Below, piece by piece: positions 56,083 to 64,000 of a DNA stretch of 64,000 nucleotides. Position 1 is the stretch's first letter. Every line of letters begins with the position of its first letter. The position numbers and the translations under genes are program-made. The stretch spans positions 76,921,786 to 76,985,785 of the forward strand of contig NC_087065.1 in assembly GCF_963678635.1 (NCBI RefSeq), read 5' to 3'. The DNA is from Symsagittifera roscoffensis. Its lineage: Eukaryota; Xenacoelomorpha; Acoela; Convolutidae. Under the pieces are notes generated by a model, which saw only the letters and a program-made list of their open reading frames with translations, was not told the origin of the DNA and did no database searches.

Positions 56083-57492
56083 ATGAGAACCGATCCCTTG
56101 GCGCTGATCAGAGGAGTCACGGAGTTCGTGACAGTGATCTATGGACCAGCAGTCACGTTTGCGTTCCCTGACGTTAAAGTGGAAGCATATAGGAGGTCGG
56201 TGCTGCACCTGAACCTCATATCGGCAGTGGACGGTAGTACACTGAACTGGTGTGAGCAGCACACATTACGGGAGCTCATGAGTGAAGATCTGTTATTTGC
56301 GAAAATATCGGAGCCAGAGATGGCAGTCATCAATTTTGTCGACCACTTCCGTGATCGCATGGGAGAAGTAGAAAGAGGACACATCGAGGTGTTTCCAAGG
56401 CTTTGGAATCTGAGACCCTATGATAAAACGAATGGTGAAATAACCAGAGTGCCTCGTCTCACTGCAGCATATCACAAAGTGAGAGAAGAGACGAAGGACT
56501 GGGGCGATTACAAGAAGCTGCCGGAGGCAATCCCTGAATTCCCCCTGATAAGAAGGATGTTGCTCGGAGCAGTCTCCGTGGTACAAACTCCTAGATTGAG
56601 AGCATTCGAAACCAATGAAAGGAGAGTAGGGAATTTCGTGGGAACGATGGATCCATACTTTGTAGGGAGAAATGCCGCCGTGTTACAGTACACACGATTT
56701 GCATACACGGATCAAGCGACGAGAAGGCGAATAAGCAACGCCGCAACTCCCAAGCCTGGAAGATTTGATGAGGAATGGAAGGAATTAGGCTTAGCTCCGA
56801 TGAGGATGAGAGGCAGGACCGAATTGCCTGAAGCCTCATTAATCCTGACCAGTGTGAAAAAGGAGATGAAAGTGGGAGGAATATTGCAGACGAGAACTTT
56901 CCTAGCACCCTTCGGCTGCGAAGAAATCAAAGTGGTCCATGGAGAAGAGGAAGATAAATCGGCCATTGCACTGCTCATACCGAGATTCCAGGAAGAAGCC
57001 GACAATGACGAACAAGGACCATCGAGCCCGAACAAAGATAAATCTGAAGGAAATGACGGACAGAGTGGAAGCCGTCAAACCGAAGAACCCATGCAACAAG
57101 ATCAAGCTGGTGGAGAAGACGACAGGGCATCGACAGGAGGAACATCCAGCCTGGATTTCAATATCTTCAGTGATCTTGAGAACAATGCAGATACATTGGA
57201 AACGACTGAGCCAGCGTATGAAGGCATCTCGACACTGGAGCCTCCGTCAGCCTTTATGGAAATGAAACGGAATTTGCCGGAGAGCAGCTCTCCTGGCAAT
57301 TCAAGAAATAATGACCAGAGAATCCTCATGGAATCACCTCGGAGGAGAAGAATAGAGGCTTCAGCCAGAGTACCTTTCTTGGGAACGCTGCCCGAAGAAG
57401 AATGGGAAGTTCATCACCGAGACCACGAGAGTAGGACGGGATGCAAACTGGATAGAGTGGCGTTTATGGAAGAAGTCTGGACCGTGGTTTAA
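56083..57492 (+). CDS. Distal protein 2, unrecognised
   Basis: The open phase starts at 56059, and the first ATG (56083) is 14 bases past the stop of distal protein 1, so reinitiation or a frame change is possible. From 56083 the product has 469 residues. The first 300 are mixed helix and strand (SVLHLNLISAVDGSTL, VINFVDHFRDRMGEVE, FGCEEIKVVHGEEE) with no domain I can name. Residues 300-400 are low-complexity and acidic (DNDEQGPSSPNKDKSEGNDG). The end is basic (SPRRRRIEASARVPFLG). No membrane segment. It ends in TAA (57490-57492). The same phase reopens at once as the next frame, which suggests one protein interrupted by the stop. Confidence 0.7.
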   Translation: MRTDPLALIRGVTEFVTVIYGPAVTFAFPDVKVEAYRRSVLHLNLISAVDGSTLNWCEQHTLRELMSEDLLFAKISEPEMAVINFVDHFRDRMGEVERGHIEVFPRLWNLRPYDKTNGEITRVPRLTAAYHKVREETKDWGDYKKLPEAIPEFPLIRRMLLGAVSVVQTPRLRAFETNERRVGNFVGTMDPYFVGRNAAVLQYTRFAYTDQATRRRISNAATPKPGRFDEEWKELGLAPMRMRGRTELPEASLILTSVKKEMKVGGILQTRTFLAPFGCEEIKVVHGEEEDKSAIALLIPRFQEEADNDEQGPSSPNKDKSEGNDGQSGSRQTEEPMQQDQAGGEDDRASTGGTSSLDFNIFSDLENNADTLETTEPAYEGISTLEPPSAFMEMKRNLPESSSPGNSRNNDQRILMESPRRRRIEASARVPFLGTLPEEEWEVHHRDHESRTGCKLDRVAFMEEVWTVV

Positions 57493-58986
57493 AGCTATGG
57501 GACCCAGTCTATTCTGAAAACGGGTCTCAACCAACCCTTGATGAGAGAAGTACTGGACAAGCTTGATGAGTGTGAAGGGAGACTGAGTGAGTTGTTGATC
57601 GACTCAGCCACTGATGAGAGTGAAGCGAATTCTCCCATCAAGATGACACGGCAGGACGATGAAGGAGAGGTGGTGTATCTGTCAAGAACCAGGAGAGGGA
57701 CGATGCGATCAAAAATGGTGATTGATAAAATCAATGCGATGAAAATGAAGTTAGGTAGCAGAGTGATGCCGAGGAGAGTTGGAAAGACGAAGGTGGATTC
57801 AGAAATATCGATGAAAGCTGGTAACTCAGCGAAAAGGAAACGAGTTGAGGAGGTCATGGATTTGGGGCAAGGTGATTATCAATTGTCTGGCACAGATAGA
57901 ATATTAACTGATATAGCGATGGTGCCACCCATTCTCATGGCGGGGATAAAGTCAACTGGTTATAAATCCAAAAGGAGTGACCGCACTCTGACTGGAGCAA
58001 CCTTAGAAATGGAAATACTCAGCCAATGTGGAGAGAGCAAAATGAAAGACTTCAAGCCATCTCCCATGAATCATGGAAAGGGAAGTGTCGCAGGACAACT
58101 AACACCAGTGGAATACAACCGACTGACAGTGTCGGAGACTGTGTCGATAGTTGAACCCACCGGTGGATACATGGAGATGTTGGAATACCGAAACTCGGCT
58201 AGAGGGTATGTAATGGCCCTGGAAGACGAAAAAGCCATGGAGGGTTATCTGGAAACGATGTTGCAAGGCACCACCCTCAAGCAGAAGGCGTACGGGACTT
58301 TGGCGTCGTCTGACATACAGGCGGAAACGATCGAGCAGTTAGTGAGCCTTCCATGGAAAGCCGTAGTGTTGAGGTATTTCGAAGAAGAAATGAGGACTAT
58401 GCCAAGAATACATGCTCTCGTGGCAGTACCTTACGTAAGAACAGAGTTACAACTCAGGTTCGCCTGGTGCATGATGGGACTGACTCGCGAAGAATATGAC
58501 TCAGAAGAAAGGAAGAGATCAAAAGAGGAAAAGGTTTTCCTTATGACGAACCTGAGGGATCTGATAGTCCAGGAGGGAGCAGCAGTAGCGTGTGCGAAGC
58601 GGAGAGACGTTCTCTGTTTCATTCGATTCCTGATAGAGCAGATTTCAGTACCTGCATTAAACTATTGTGTTAAAGTGTTGAGGGAAGGCGATGAGCGAAC
58701 GAAAGCCTTATTCTTGCTAGCACTGCTGGATATGCAGCAAAGTAAACCGATGAGGGTGAACATGAAAGAACCTGAGGAGTTGGAACCCATGAAAAAGATA
58801 GACGAAACCAGGAGATTCTCAAACAAGGAGCTGAGACTCACTAAAGAATCTATGGGAGCATTGCCGAAATCCAGTGAATACTGTAGGCCGATCAAGAAGA
58901 AATCGTATGGCTACGTATCCGGGATCATAGGGATCGCGTACAATCCTTTCCTGAGTGAAGACATACGATTGCTTCTTCGATTATGA
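57493..58986 (+). CDS. Distal protein 2 continuation, unrecognised helical protein
   Basis: Continues the phase of 56083-57492 after the TAA. About 497 codons, with no ATG at the very start (the first is 57541). The first 150 residues are charged and basic (RTRRGTMRSKMVIDKINAMK). From residue 215 the sequence becomes helical and ordered (MEGYLETMLQ, SLPWKAVVLRYFEEEMRTMP, RTELQLRFAWCMMGLTREEY, FLIEQISVPALNYCVKVL). I recognise no family. It ends at TGA (58984-58986), overlapping the next frame by 32 bases. Confidence 0.65.
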   Translation, partial: SYGTQSILKTGLNQPLMREVLDKLDECEGRLSELLIDSATDESEANSPIKMTRQDDEGEVVYLSRTRRGTMRSKMVIDKINAMKMKLGSRVMPRRVGKTKVDSEISMKAGNSAKRKRVEEVMDLGQGDYQLSGTDRILTDIAMVPPILMAGIKSTGYKSKRSDRTLTGATLEMEILSQCGESKMKDFKPSPMNHGKGSVAGQLTPVEYNRLTVSETVSIVEPTGGYMEMLEYRNSARGYVMALEDEKAMEGYLETMLQGTTLKQKAYGTLASSDIQAETIEQLVSLPWKAVVLRYFEEEMRTMPRIHALVAVPYVRTELQLRFAWCMMGLTREEYDSEERKRSKEEKVFLMTNLRDLIVQEGAAVACAKRRDVLCFIRFLIEQISVPALNYCVKVLREGDERTKALFLLALLDMQQSKPMRVNMKEPEELEPMKKIDETRRFSNKELRLTKESMGALPKSSEYCRPIKKKSYGYVSGIIGIAYNPFLSEDIRLLLRL

Positions 58987-60619
58987 GCAGGCGGTGTTGC
59001 TAAGATTCTGGACGTCCAGAATTTTAACGATTAAGAGCGTTAACAATCCACAGGCCAAATTGGGACTGGTCTTGGAAGAAGAGGTGACTGCACCTTCAGT
59101 ACCAAAATCTGACAAAAGAGTGGAGTTTGGGTTGGGATTCTCAGATGAATTAATGAGAACGAGCTTGATGACAGTGTGGGAATTGATGAGGCCATCATGG
59201 TGTCCTAGTCCCAACGCTGACTCAATATTATGGGCGACACAAGACATACAGAGGGAACTGAATGCAGACTGTAACCTGCGTGACCTCATCATCATATATA
59301 ATGTGATGATAACAGCCTCTAAGAGCAACGGAGAAGATAAAGTGGAGTTGCCTGGCTGGGGACCAGAAGACTGGGTCAAACCTGGTAGCTGTCTGGCGGA
59401 AGTCTGTGGACTGGAGAGTCACGTTTGTGGAGGTTTGGACTGTGTGAAGACCCTGGAGAAACAACACATGCAATTGACGGTACTGTTTGGAAATGTAGTG
59501 ATGAAAGCTAGAACAGAAACGGAACTGATAGCAGATTGCCATGGAGGAACCGATGTGAATCTAGTGACTGCACTAGGATTCTACAGCATGTTTGGTTCTT
59601 TAGAGTCACTATTGAATCTGGAACAGAAACATGAGGTGGTCACAGCCATCAGTGTAGAAGTATTCCCAGGAGTTCTGCAGACTGAACAGAAATACATAGG
59701 GAAATGGAGGGAAGCAATCGAGACAGAAATGAACATCAGACACAGCGAGACTTACAATGCAGTAGACGAGAATGATGAAGTCCACCGAGTGATGATGGAA
59801 GTGGAACCATTGCTGGAAGCTTCGGGAAAACGTAATTGGAGGAGCATCATGTTGACGCATGACGAGTTTCCTTGCCACTGCTTGCTGCAGACCTGGTGGT
59901 ATCCCAAGCGTAGTAATCTGATGTTGATCTGGGACTCTGGAGAGCTGCTCTCCATGGGTTTACCAGATTCATCACAGCCCGTAACGATAGTGATAGTGGG
60001 AGCTATGATGGCGATACGATGGCTGGAAGCTCATGTGAGAGAAAATAACAGACAGGAGGCACCGACGAGAGAACAGTTGCGGAAATTAGATTGTCTAAAA
60101 GATTTAGATCTTTTTGAGACAATGTGCAAAATTCTAAACATTCCGATGGAAGTGAAGAAGATATGGGCAAGAAAACGATTGATGCCATGGTTCAGAGCTA
60201 ACATGACTGCATGGTTGTACGAGTATGCGAAAAAGCATATGTCGAAGCACGGCAGGGTGTACAGTGAATATCAGCTGGACATTGGAGCAGGAGCTTTCAA
60301 GCGAGCTCTCGTGACTCATCGGAATGCAGTGACCAACGCTGTGAAAAGAATTTGCAGGACGAGTGAACGTAGTGGAAAGGAGAAGGTAGAGATGCTGAAA
60401 GAAGATTTGGAGAGAAACGTGACGTTGTGTCTCCACAACAGCTTCTGCAGGAACAGAGAATCTAACGTGGATCCCCTACCTTGTTGTAAACAGAGGGTGG
60501 AAGAGCAGAAGTGTTGGAGGACGGCTTCCAGCAGCGTCAGGCTTGCTAACGATGTGTTACAAGATACGGAAACTGAGAGTGCAGAGTCAGTATCTCAGGA
60601 GGAGGAAATGGAACATTGA
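58955..60619 (+). CDS. Distal protein 3, unrecognised
   Basis: A 554-codon frame that overlaps the preceding one and has no early ATG (it opens at GTG), so it is probably reached by a frame change or splicing. Cysteine is frequent in the middle and at the end (SCLAEVCGLESHVCGGLDC, CLHNSFC, CCKQRVEEQKC), which could form a metal-binding or disulfide-rich tail. Ordered parts include FGLGFSDELMRTSLMTVWEL, VTIVIVGAMMAIRWLEAHVR and a helical ALVTHRNAVTNAVKRICRTS. The C-terminus is acidic (ETESAESVSQEEEMEH). No domain recognised, no signal peptide. It is the last large frame before the 3' LTR. Confidence 0.65.
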   Translation: MKTYDCFFDYEQAVLLRFWTSRILTIKSVNNPQAKLGLVLEEEVTAPSVPKSDKRVEFGLGFSDELMRTSLMTVWELMRPSWCPSPNADSILWATQDIQRELNADCNLRDLIIIYNVMITASKSNGEDKVELPGWGPEDWVKPGSCLAEVCGLESHVCGGLDCVKTLEKQHMQLTVLFGNVVMKARTETELIADCHGGTDVNLVTALGFYSMFGSLESLLNLEQKHEVVTAISVEVFPGVLQTEQKYIGKWREAIETEMNIRHSETYNAVDENDEVHRVMMEVEPLLEASGKRNWRSIMLTHDEFPCHCLLQTWWYPKRSNLMLIWDSGELLSMGLPDSSQPVTIVIVGAMMAIRWLEAHVRENNRQEAPTREQLRKLDCLKDLDLFETMCKILNIPMEVKKIWARKRLMPWFRANMTAWLYEYAKKHMSKHGRVYSEYQLDIGAGAFKRALVTHRNAVTNAVKRICRTSERSGKEKVEMLKEDLERNVTLCLHNSFCRNRESNVDPLPCCKQRVEEQKCWRTASSSVRLANDVLQDTETESAESVSQEEEMEH

Positions 60620-61425
60620 CGAAAGATGCAAAAAGAGACGAAATTAGAAAAATTTAGAAGTTTTAGAACTTCTAAACGACGAAAAAAGAAGAAAACAAAG
60701 GAGTGATGAAGAAAAGTTAAAACTCAGAATTGTTTTATGTGTGTGAAAAACTCAAGTGAGAAACCAAGCAACCAAGTTGTAATTGAAAACTGAAACATTA
60801 AGTTGAGTTTTGGAATTGTTGCATGCGTAAATTTGCATTCTGATTTTAGTTGAAGTGGCTTTAGAGACACTCACTTACTATTTATTTAGGAAGGCTTAAG
60901 TGAAGGAGTATATTTAAATATTCCAGCCTGCATGACTGTTTTTAACCAGCTAGGAGAACTGATCACTTTGTGGTGACATGGAAGGCTTGAGTAATCTCTC
61001 GAAGAGGGAGATTGTTTCATTGTTCTTTCTAACCACAGAGTTTCTTAGTTTTAGTATTCAGGACAATAACAAGCAAGATTTCCGAAGGGAAAAACGTAGT
61101 AGGATAATTTTAGCTTGTTGGTTGGCAGGACTGTCCTGCAAGCCAACACCTTTTAAATCTAAGAGAAAAAGTTTTAATCGGGACATTGACATTGGAAGTC
61201 AGAAAATATGTTTTATCTTAAGTCATATCCTCAATGTGCAGATTAATGAAAGAATTTGAAGGCTATAGTGATGTAGTATGATGCCATTTATATTCTGCAG
61301 TGAGTCGATGTGACGTGGATAAAAGTAATTTCGTGCATTTTGTAAATTCTGTTCGATGACACTGTAACCATTTTACGAACATTGCGTGATTCAATGAGGA
61401 CATTGACCGGACTTTCCGGGGAGTA
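60620..61425 (+). other. 3' untranslated region of the giant element
   Basis: About 800 bp between the last large frame and the right LTR. A 93-codon frame with ATG at 60978 (to 61259) has no domain and may be chance. The short G-rich tccggggagta just before 61426 is the only candidate polypurine tract and is weak. Confidence 0.6.
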
Positions 61426-62344
61426 TGTGACATTCGACCAGAATGTGAAAATTGCAATCTCTGCAGAATTCGAATTTTTAGCAGCGAGCCTTCCGGATTG
61501 GTGATTATTAAGAATTAAGAGCGTTATTGGAACGATTGGCCAAACGGTGAGGACTGGAATATTCTGGTATTTTAAAATTCCAAAAATTCGAATTATGACG
61601 TCATATTTCTGAGAAACGTCAGAAACGGCCATTTTGGCTAAAACAAGAAAGAAAAACAGAACAACATTAGCTGCGCTAACAACAACTACGAAATCGAGAT
61701 TGGAAAACGACAACGAGTTACAGAGTAACAGAGAACACTCCGAGTTGCAACTATTGTGCCGCTACAATAGTTGCAAAGCCGTTGCGAACAACGGTGAAGG
61801 GTGAAAGACGGCCTTCCGGATTAAGAAGAAATCAGGATTAACAAGCTTGATCCAGCGGATTTGTCAATCCGGAGGGGTAAAGGAACTGAAACTTTTATCC
61901 TGTTACATAAACTTTTAGCTTCCTGTCATGTCCTGACTTGAATTTAATTAACATCTAGATTCATTTTGATAAGGATGAGAAGCTAGGAGTTGGGGGAAAG
62001 GGTTGATCCATCTTCGATGGAGATGATGATTTTTATCTACTGAACAAAAACAATAGTAATACAATGAGTAGTAGCCCTGTTTTTAGGAGTGACCTCGTGG
62101 TCTGGGGATACTGAGACCCAGCCATGAGCTCACTATTTCTGCATGTAATCTAGTTAATTTGAGTGTTTTGACCGAAGCCGAAAGCAGTAACGTTTTTGTC
62201 GACCCGATGTTAGAAAGACCACCGAAAAGTACTGGCTTGGTAGAGACGGTGAAAAGCATGCAAAGCTCTGTTTAGACGTTAGCAAGTCGTCTTAAGACTT
62301 AGTTTTGTCTTCCGTCGATATGTATCTTCCGGGCGAATGTTACA
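61426..62344 (+). repeat. Right LTR (919 bp)
   Basis: Same ends and length as the left LTR (38519-39437), with about 8 substitutions and no gaps. It contains the CRE palindrome at 61596-61603 and the conserved blocks near 61998-62042 and 62087-62146. Confidence 0.95.
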
Positions 62345-64000
62345 GTGTCAAAATGCAAGTTCGAATTCGAAGTTTTATTGTGTCAGCTTGGCGAGAAAAC
62401 TGGCGGTTTTAGCACATCAACGGTGTTAATCGTTCATTTTGACAAACGCGGAATGGTTAATTTGGACTGACATGTTAATTTTTAAAAATTCTTTCGAAAA
62501 GAAAGACACGTGACGTCGAAATTTCGCGATAACCAAAAACTGCATAAAAGAAACAGAATAACAGAATTCCTTGAGAAAAACGGTGAACGACAATTGTGCG
62601 AGACAGATCGAGATTGAGATAAAAAACGACTATCAGACCATTCCGAGTTGTAACGATTGTGCCGCTACAATCGTTACAACACAAATCCCGAGAACCAGGA
62701 AGGATATTGGGACGACGTGTCCAGCCTTCTGAGAAGAGATAAGAGCGTTATTTGCCCGGATTCCAGAATCCGGAGGGGTCTCGGGAGAAAACTGTAACTC
62801 TGTTGTTATAATTTTTTAGCTTCTGGTCATGTCCTGAATTAAATTAATAAAATCTAAATTCGTTTTCAGATTATGAGAAGCTGGAAGTTGAGTTAAAGGG
62901 TTGATCCATCTTCGATGGAGATGATGATTTTTATCTACTGTATCTACAATAGTAATATAATAAATAAGTACTAGCCCTGTTTTTAAAGGTGACCTCGTGG
63001 TCTGGGGATACTGAGACCCAGCCATGAGCTTACTATTTTTGCATATAATTAAATTACTTTGAGTGTTTTAACCGAAGCCAGAAGCAGTAACGTTTTTGTC
63101 GAACCGATGTTAGGAAAAGCAACAAAGGAACTGGCTTTGGCAGAGACGGTGAAAAGCATGTAGAGCTGTGTTTAGACGCTAGCCAGTCGTTTTAGCGATA
63201 TATTGTTGTTACAGGCATTTATATCAGTCAGGATCTTTATGTCAAAATTTGTGGACCGTTTCTGGTGCTTGTTTTGTAGGGTTATTTGAGTATTTAAGCA
63301 CGTTAATGCTAATTTGCGCTCAATCCGGAAGGGTCTCGGGATTAGGAAAGAAGACTGATCCGGCAAGCAGTGCGAGGAGCGACAAGAAGGGGCTCAAGGA
63401 CAACAACAATCGACTGTTGGGTATCGTTAACAAGTTTTGTATCCCTTTTGGTACAAAAAGTAAGATTTTAATCTGTCGGGGGGCTCGACAGTGACTGCAC
63501 TGTAGTGACCCTTCACCGAACTGCGGATTTCCGAGTTAAGCACCTTAATTCGGATATTGATCAAACCCGGAGGGATAAAACATTACTAGTTTTTACTATT
63601 TATTCAGCCTATATTAATACTCATCTAACGTTTTCCAGTGAAGAACACAGTAAGCAGACTGGTTTTTAGGGTCAAAAGAGTGATATTTTGATCCCCCCAC
63701 AAGAAGCAATTTTTAAGATATCGATAATTTTTGAAAGGGAAAAAGCGCTAAACTAGTGACTAACGTCGTAACTGTCTTAGTGTAATAGGTGGCACTGGTT
63801 GACTTTAGTTCGGAAGTGGTTGGAACTTATTGGGTACCAAAAGTCGAATTTTCTTGATTTTTGAAAAAACAAAACGCTACAAAATAAAAAAAATTTTGAA
63901 AATTTTGCGTAAGGGCAATAAAAATTGTTGTTCGGACAACTTTCACTAATAAATCTACAGGTTTGAAAAGCTATTTTTACAAACCCGGAGGGGTCTCAAT
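62345..64000 (+). mobile_element. Older related LTR element, split by the giant insertion
   Basis: Continues the LTR begun at 38497-38518. It shows a diverged LTR to about 63195, then a leader homologous to 39870-40680 (gatatattgttgttacaggc, caatccggaagggtctcggg, caacaatcgactgttgggta). Compared with the younger copy it lacks the LTR end and the first ~430 bp of leader. It runs off the window, so its coding part is not seen. Confidence 0.85.

Larger units (their letters stand above)
38519..62344 (+). mobile_element. Giant Ty3-like LTR retrotransposon (23.8 kb)
   Basis: Two 919-bp LTRs (38519-39437 and 61426-62344) enclose a 22-kb interior on the plus strand. The order is: leader 39438-42411, Gag 42412-44500, nucleocapsid and protease to 45980, Pol with reverse transcriptase, RNase H, a long acidic insert and integrase to about 50400, an acidic tail, a macro-like domain to 51727, a 400-bp spacer, then extra frames 52125-60619 and a 3' untranslated region. 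RT-RNase H-integrase order and the GPF module after the integrase core place it in the Ty3/Gypsy (Metaviridae) group. Its GC content is visibly higher than the surroundings. Direct repeats flanking it are short and ambiguous (gtg on each side). The copy is young by LTR identity (about 99%) but defective, with 8 in-frame stops and several frame changes. Confidence 0.95.

Noticed and set aside
52125-60619. Envelope gene after pol
   Set aside because: No signal peptide, no fusion-peptide-like or transmembrane segment was seen in these frames. They look like soluble proteins.
60978-61259. Small gene before the right LTR
   Set aside because: 93 codons with an ATG but no domain or composition signal. 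It remains only a note in the 3' untranslated region.

Overview
This window is animal nuclear DNA. It is AT-rich, has long gene-poor stretches and is full of decayed repeats. The host is a metazoan because the calmodulin is almost identical to animal calmodulins. I cannot name the phylum. Only three host protein genes can be supported, all on the minus strand: calmodulin (two exons, 7468-8334), a CANT1-type calcium-activated nucleotidase (29226-30374, no intron in the frame) and dipeptidyl peptidase 3 (36002-38092, no intron in the frame).

The left 38 kb outside these genes is mostly old repeats. They include a rotted CR1/L2-like LINE with a 2A-like motif, an endonuclease and reverse transcriptase remnants (3481-5690), LINE tails at 697-1010 and 34025-35605, and two short hAT-like elements with perfect 8-bp target duplications (12970-13407 and 18031-18249). 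There are also repeats carrying tRNA-like segments, several degenerate tandem arrays (near 1.2-1.8, 17.0-17.7, 23.9-24.9, 25.8-26.7 and 27.2-27.8 kb), and a recent 1-kb tandem duplication with a perfect hairpin at its junction (31841-33879). A 200-N assembly gap lies at 9064-9263.

The right 26 kb is one giant Ty3-like LTR retrotransposon, 38519-62344 (23.8 kb), with two 919-bp LTRs differing at about 8 sites. It inserted near the start of the LTR of an older relative, whose remains are 38497-38518 and 62345-64000. Its order is: LTR, a 3-kb leader studded with a CCGGARGGGT motif, Gag (coiled coil, capsid, two CCHC knuckles), protease, reverse transcriptase, RNase H, a very long acidic insert, integrase with an exact DD35E spacing, an acidic tail, a macro-domain-like segment, then about 8.5 kb of extra frames and the second LTR. 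The extra frames start with a large protein holding a complete SGNH (GDSL) hydrolase and, further on, a second degenerate SGNH-like copy. Three more large frames are unrecognised. None of the extra frames looks like an envelope protein.

This copy is broken. It has 8 in-frame stops, a one-base loss at the first catalytic aspartate of the reverse transcriptase, and other frame changes. The combination of a macro-like domain and tandem SGNH domains behind pol is the most unusual thing in the window. The insertion also lies about 0.4 kb upstream of the DPP3 start codon, and its LTR carries a perfect CRE palindrome.
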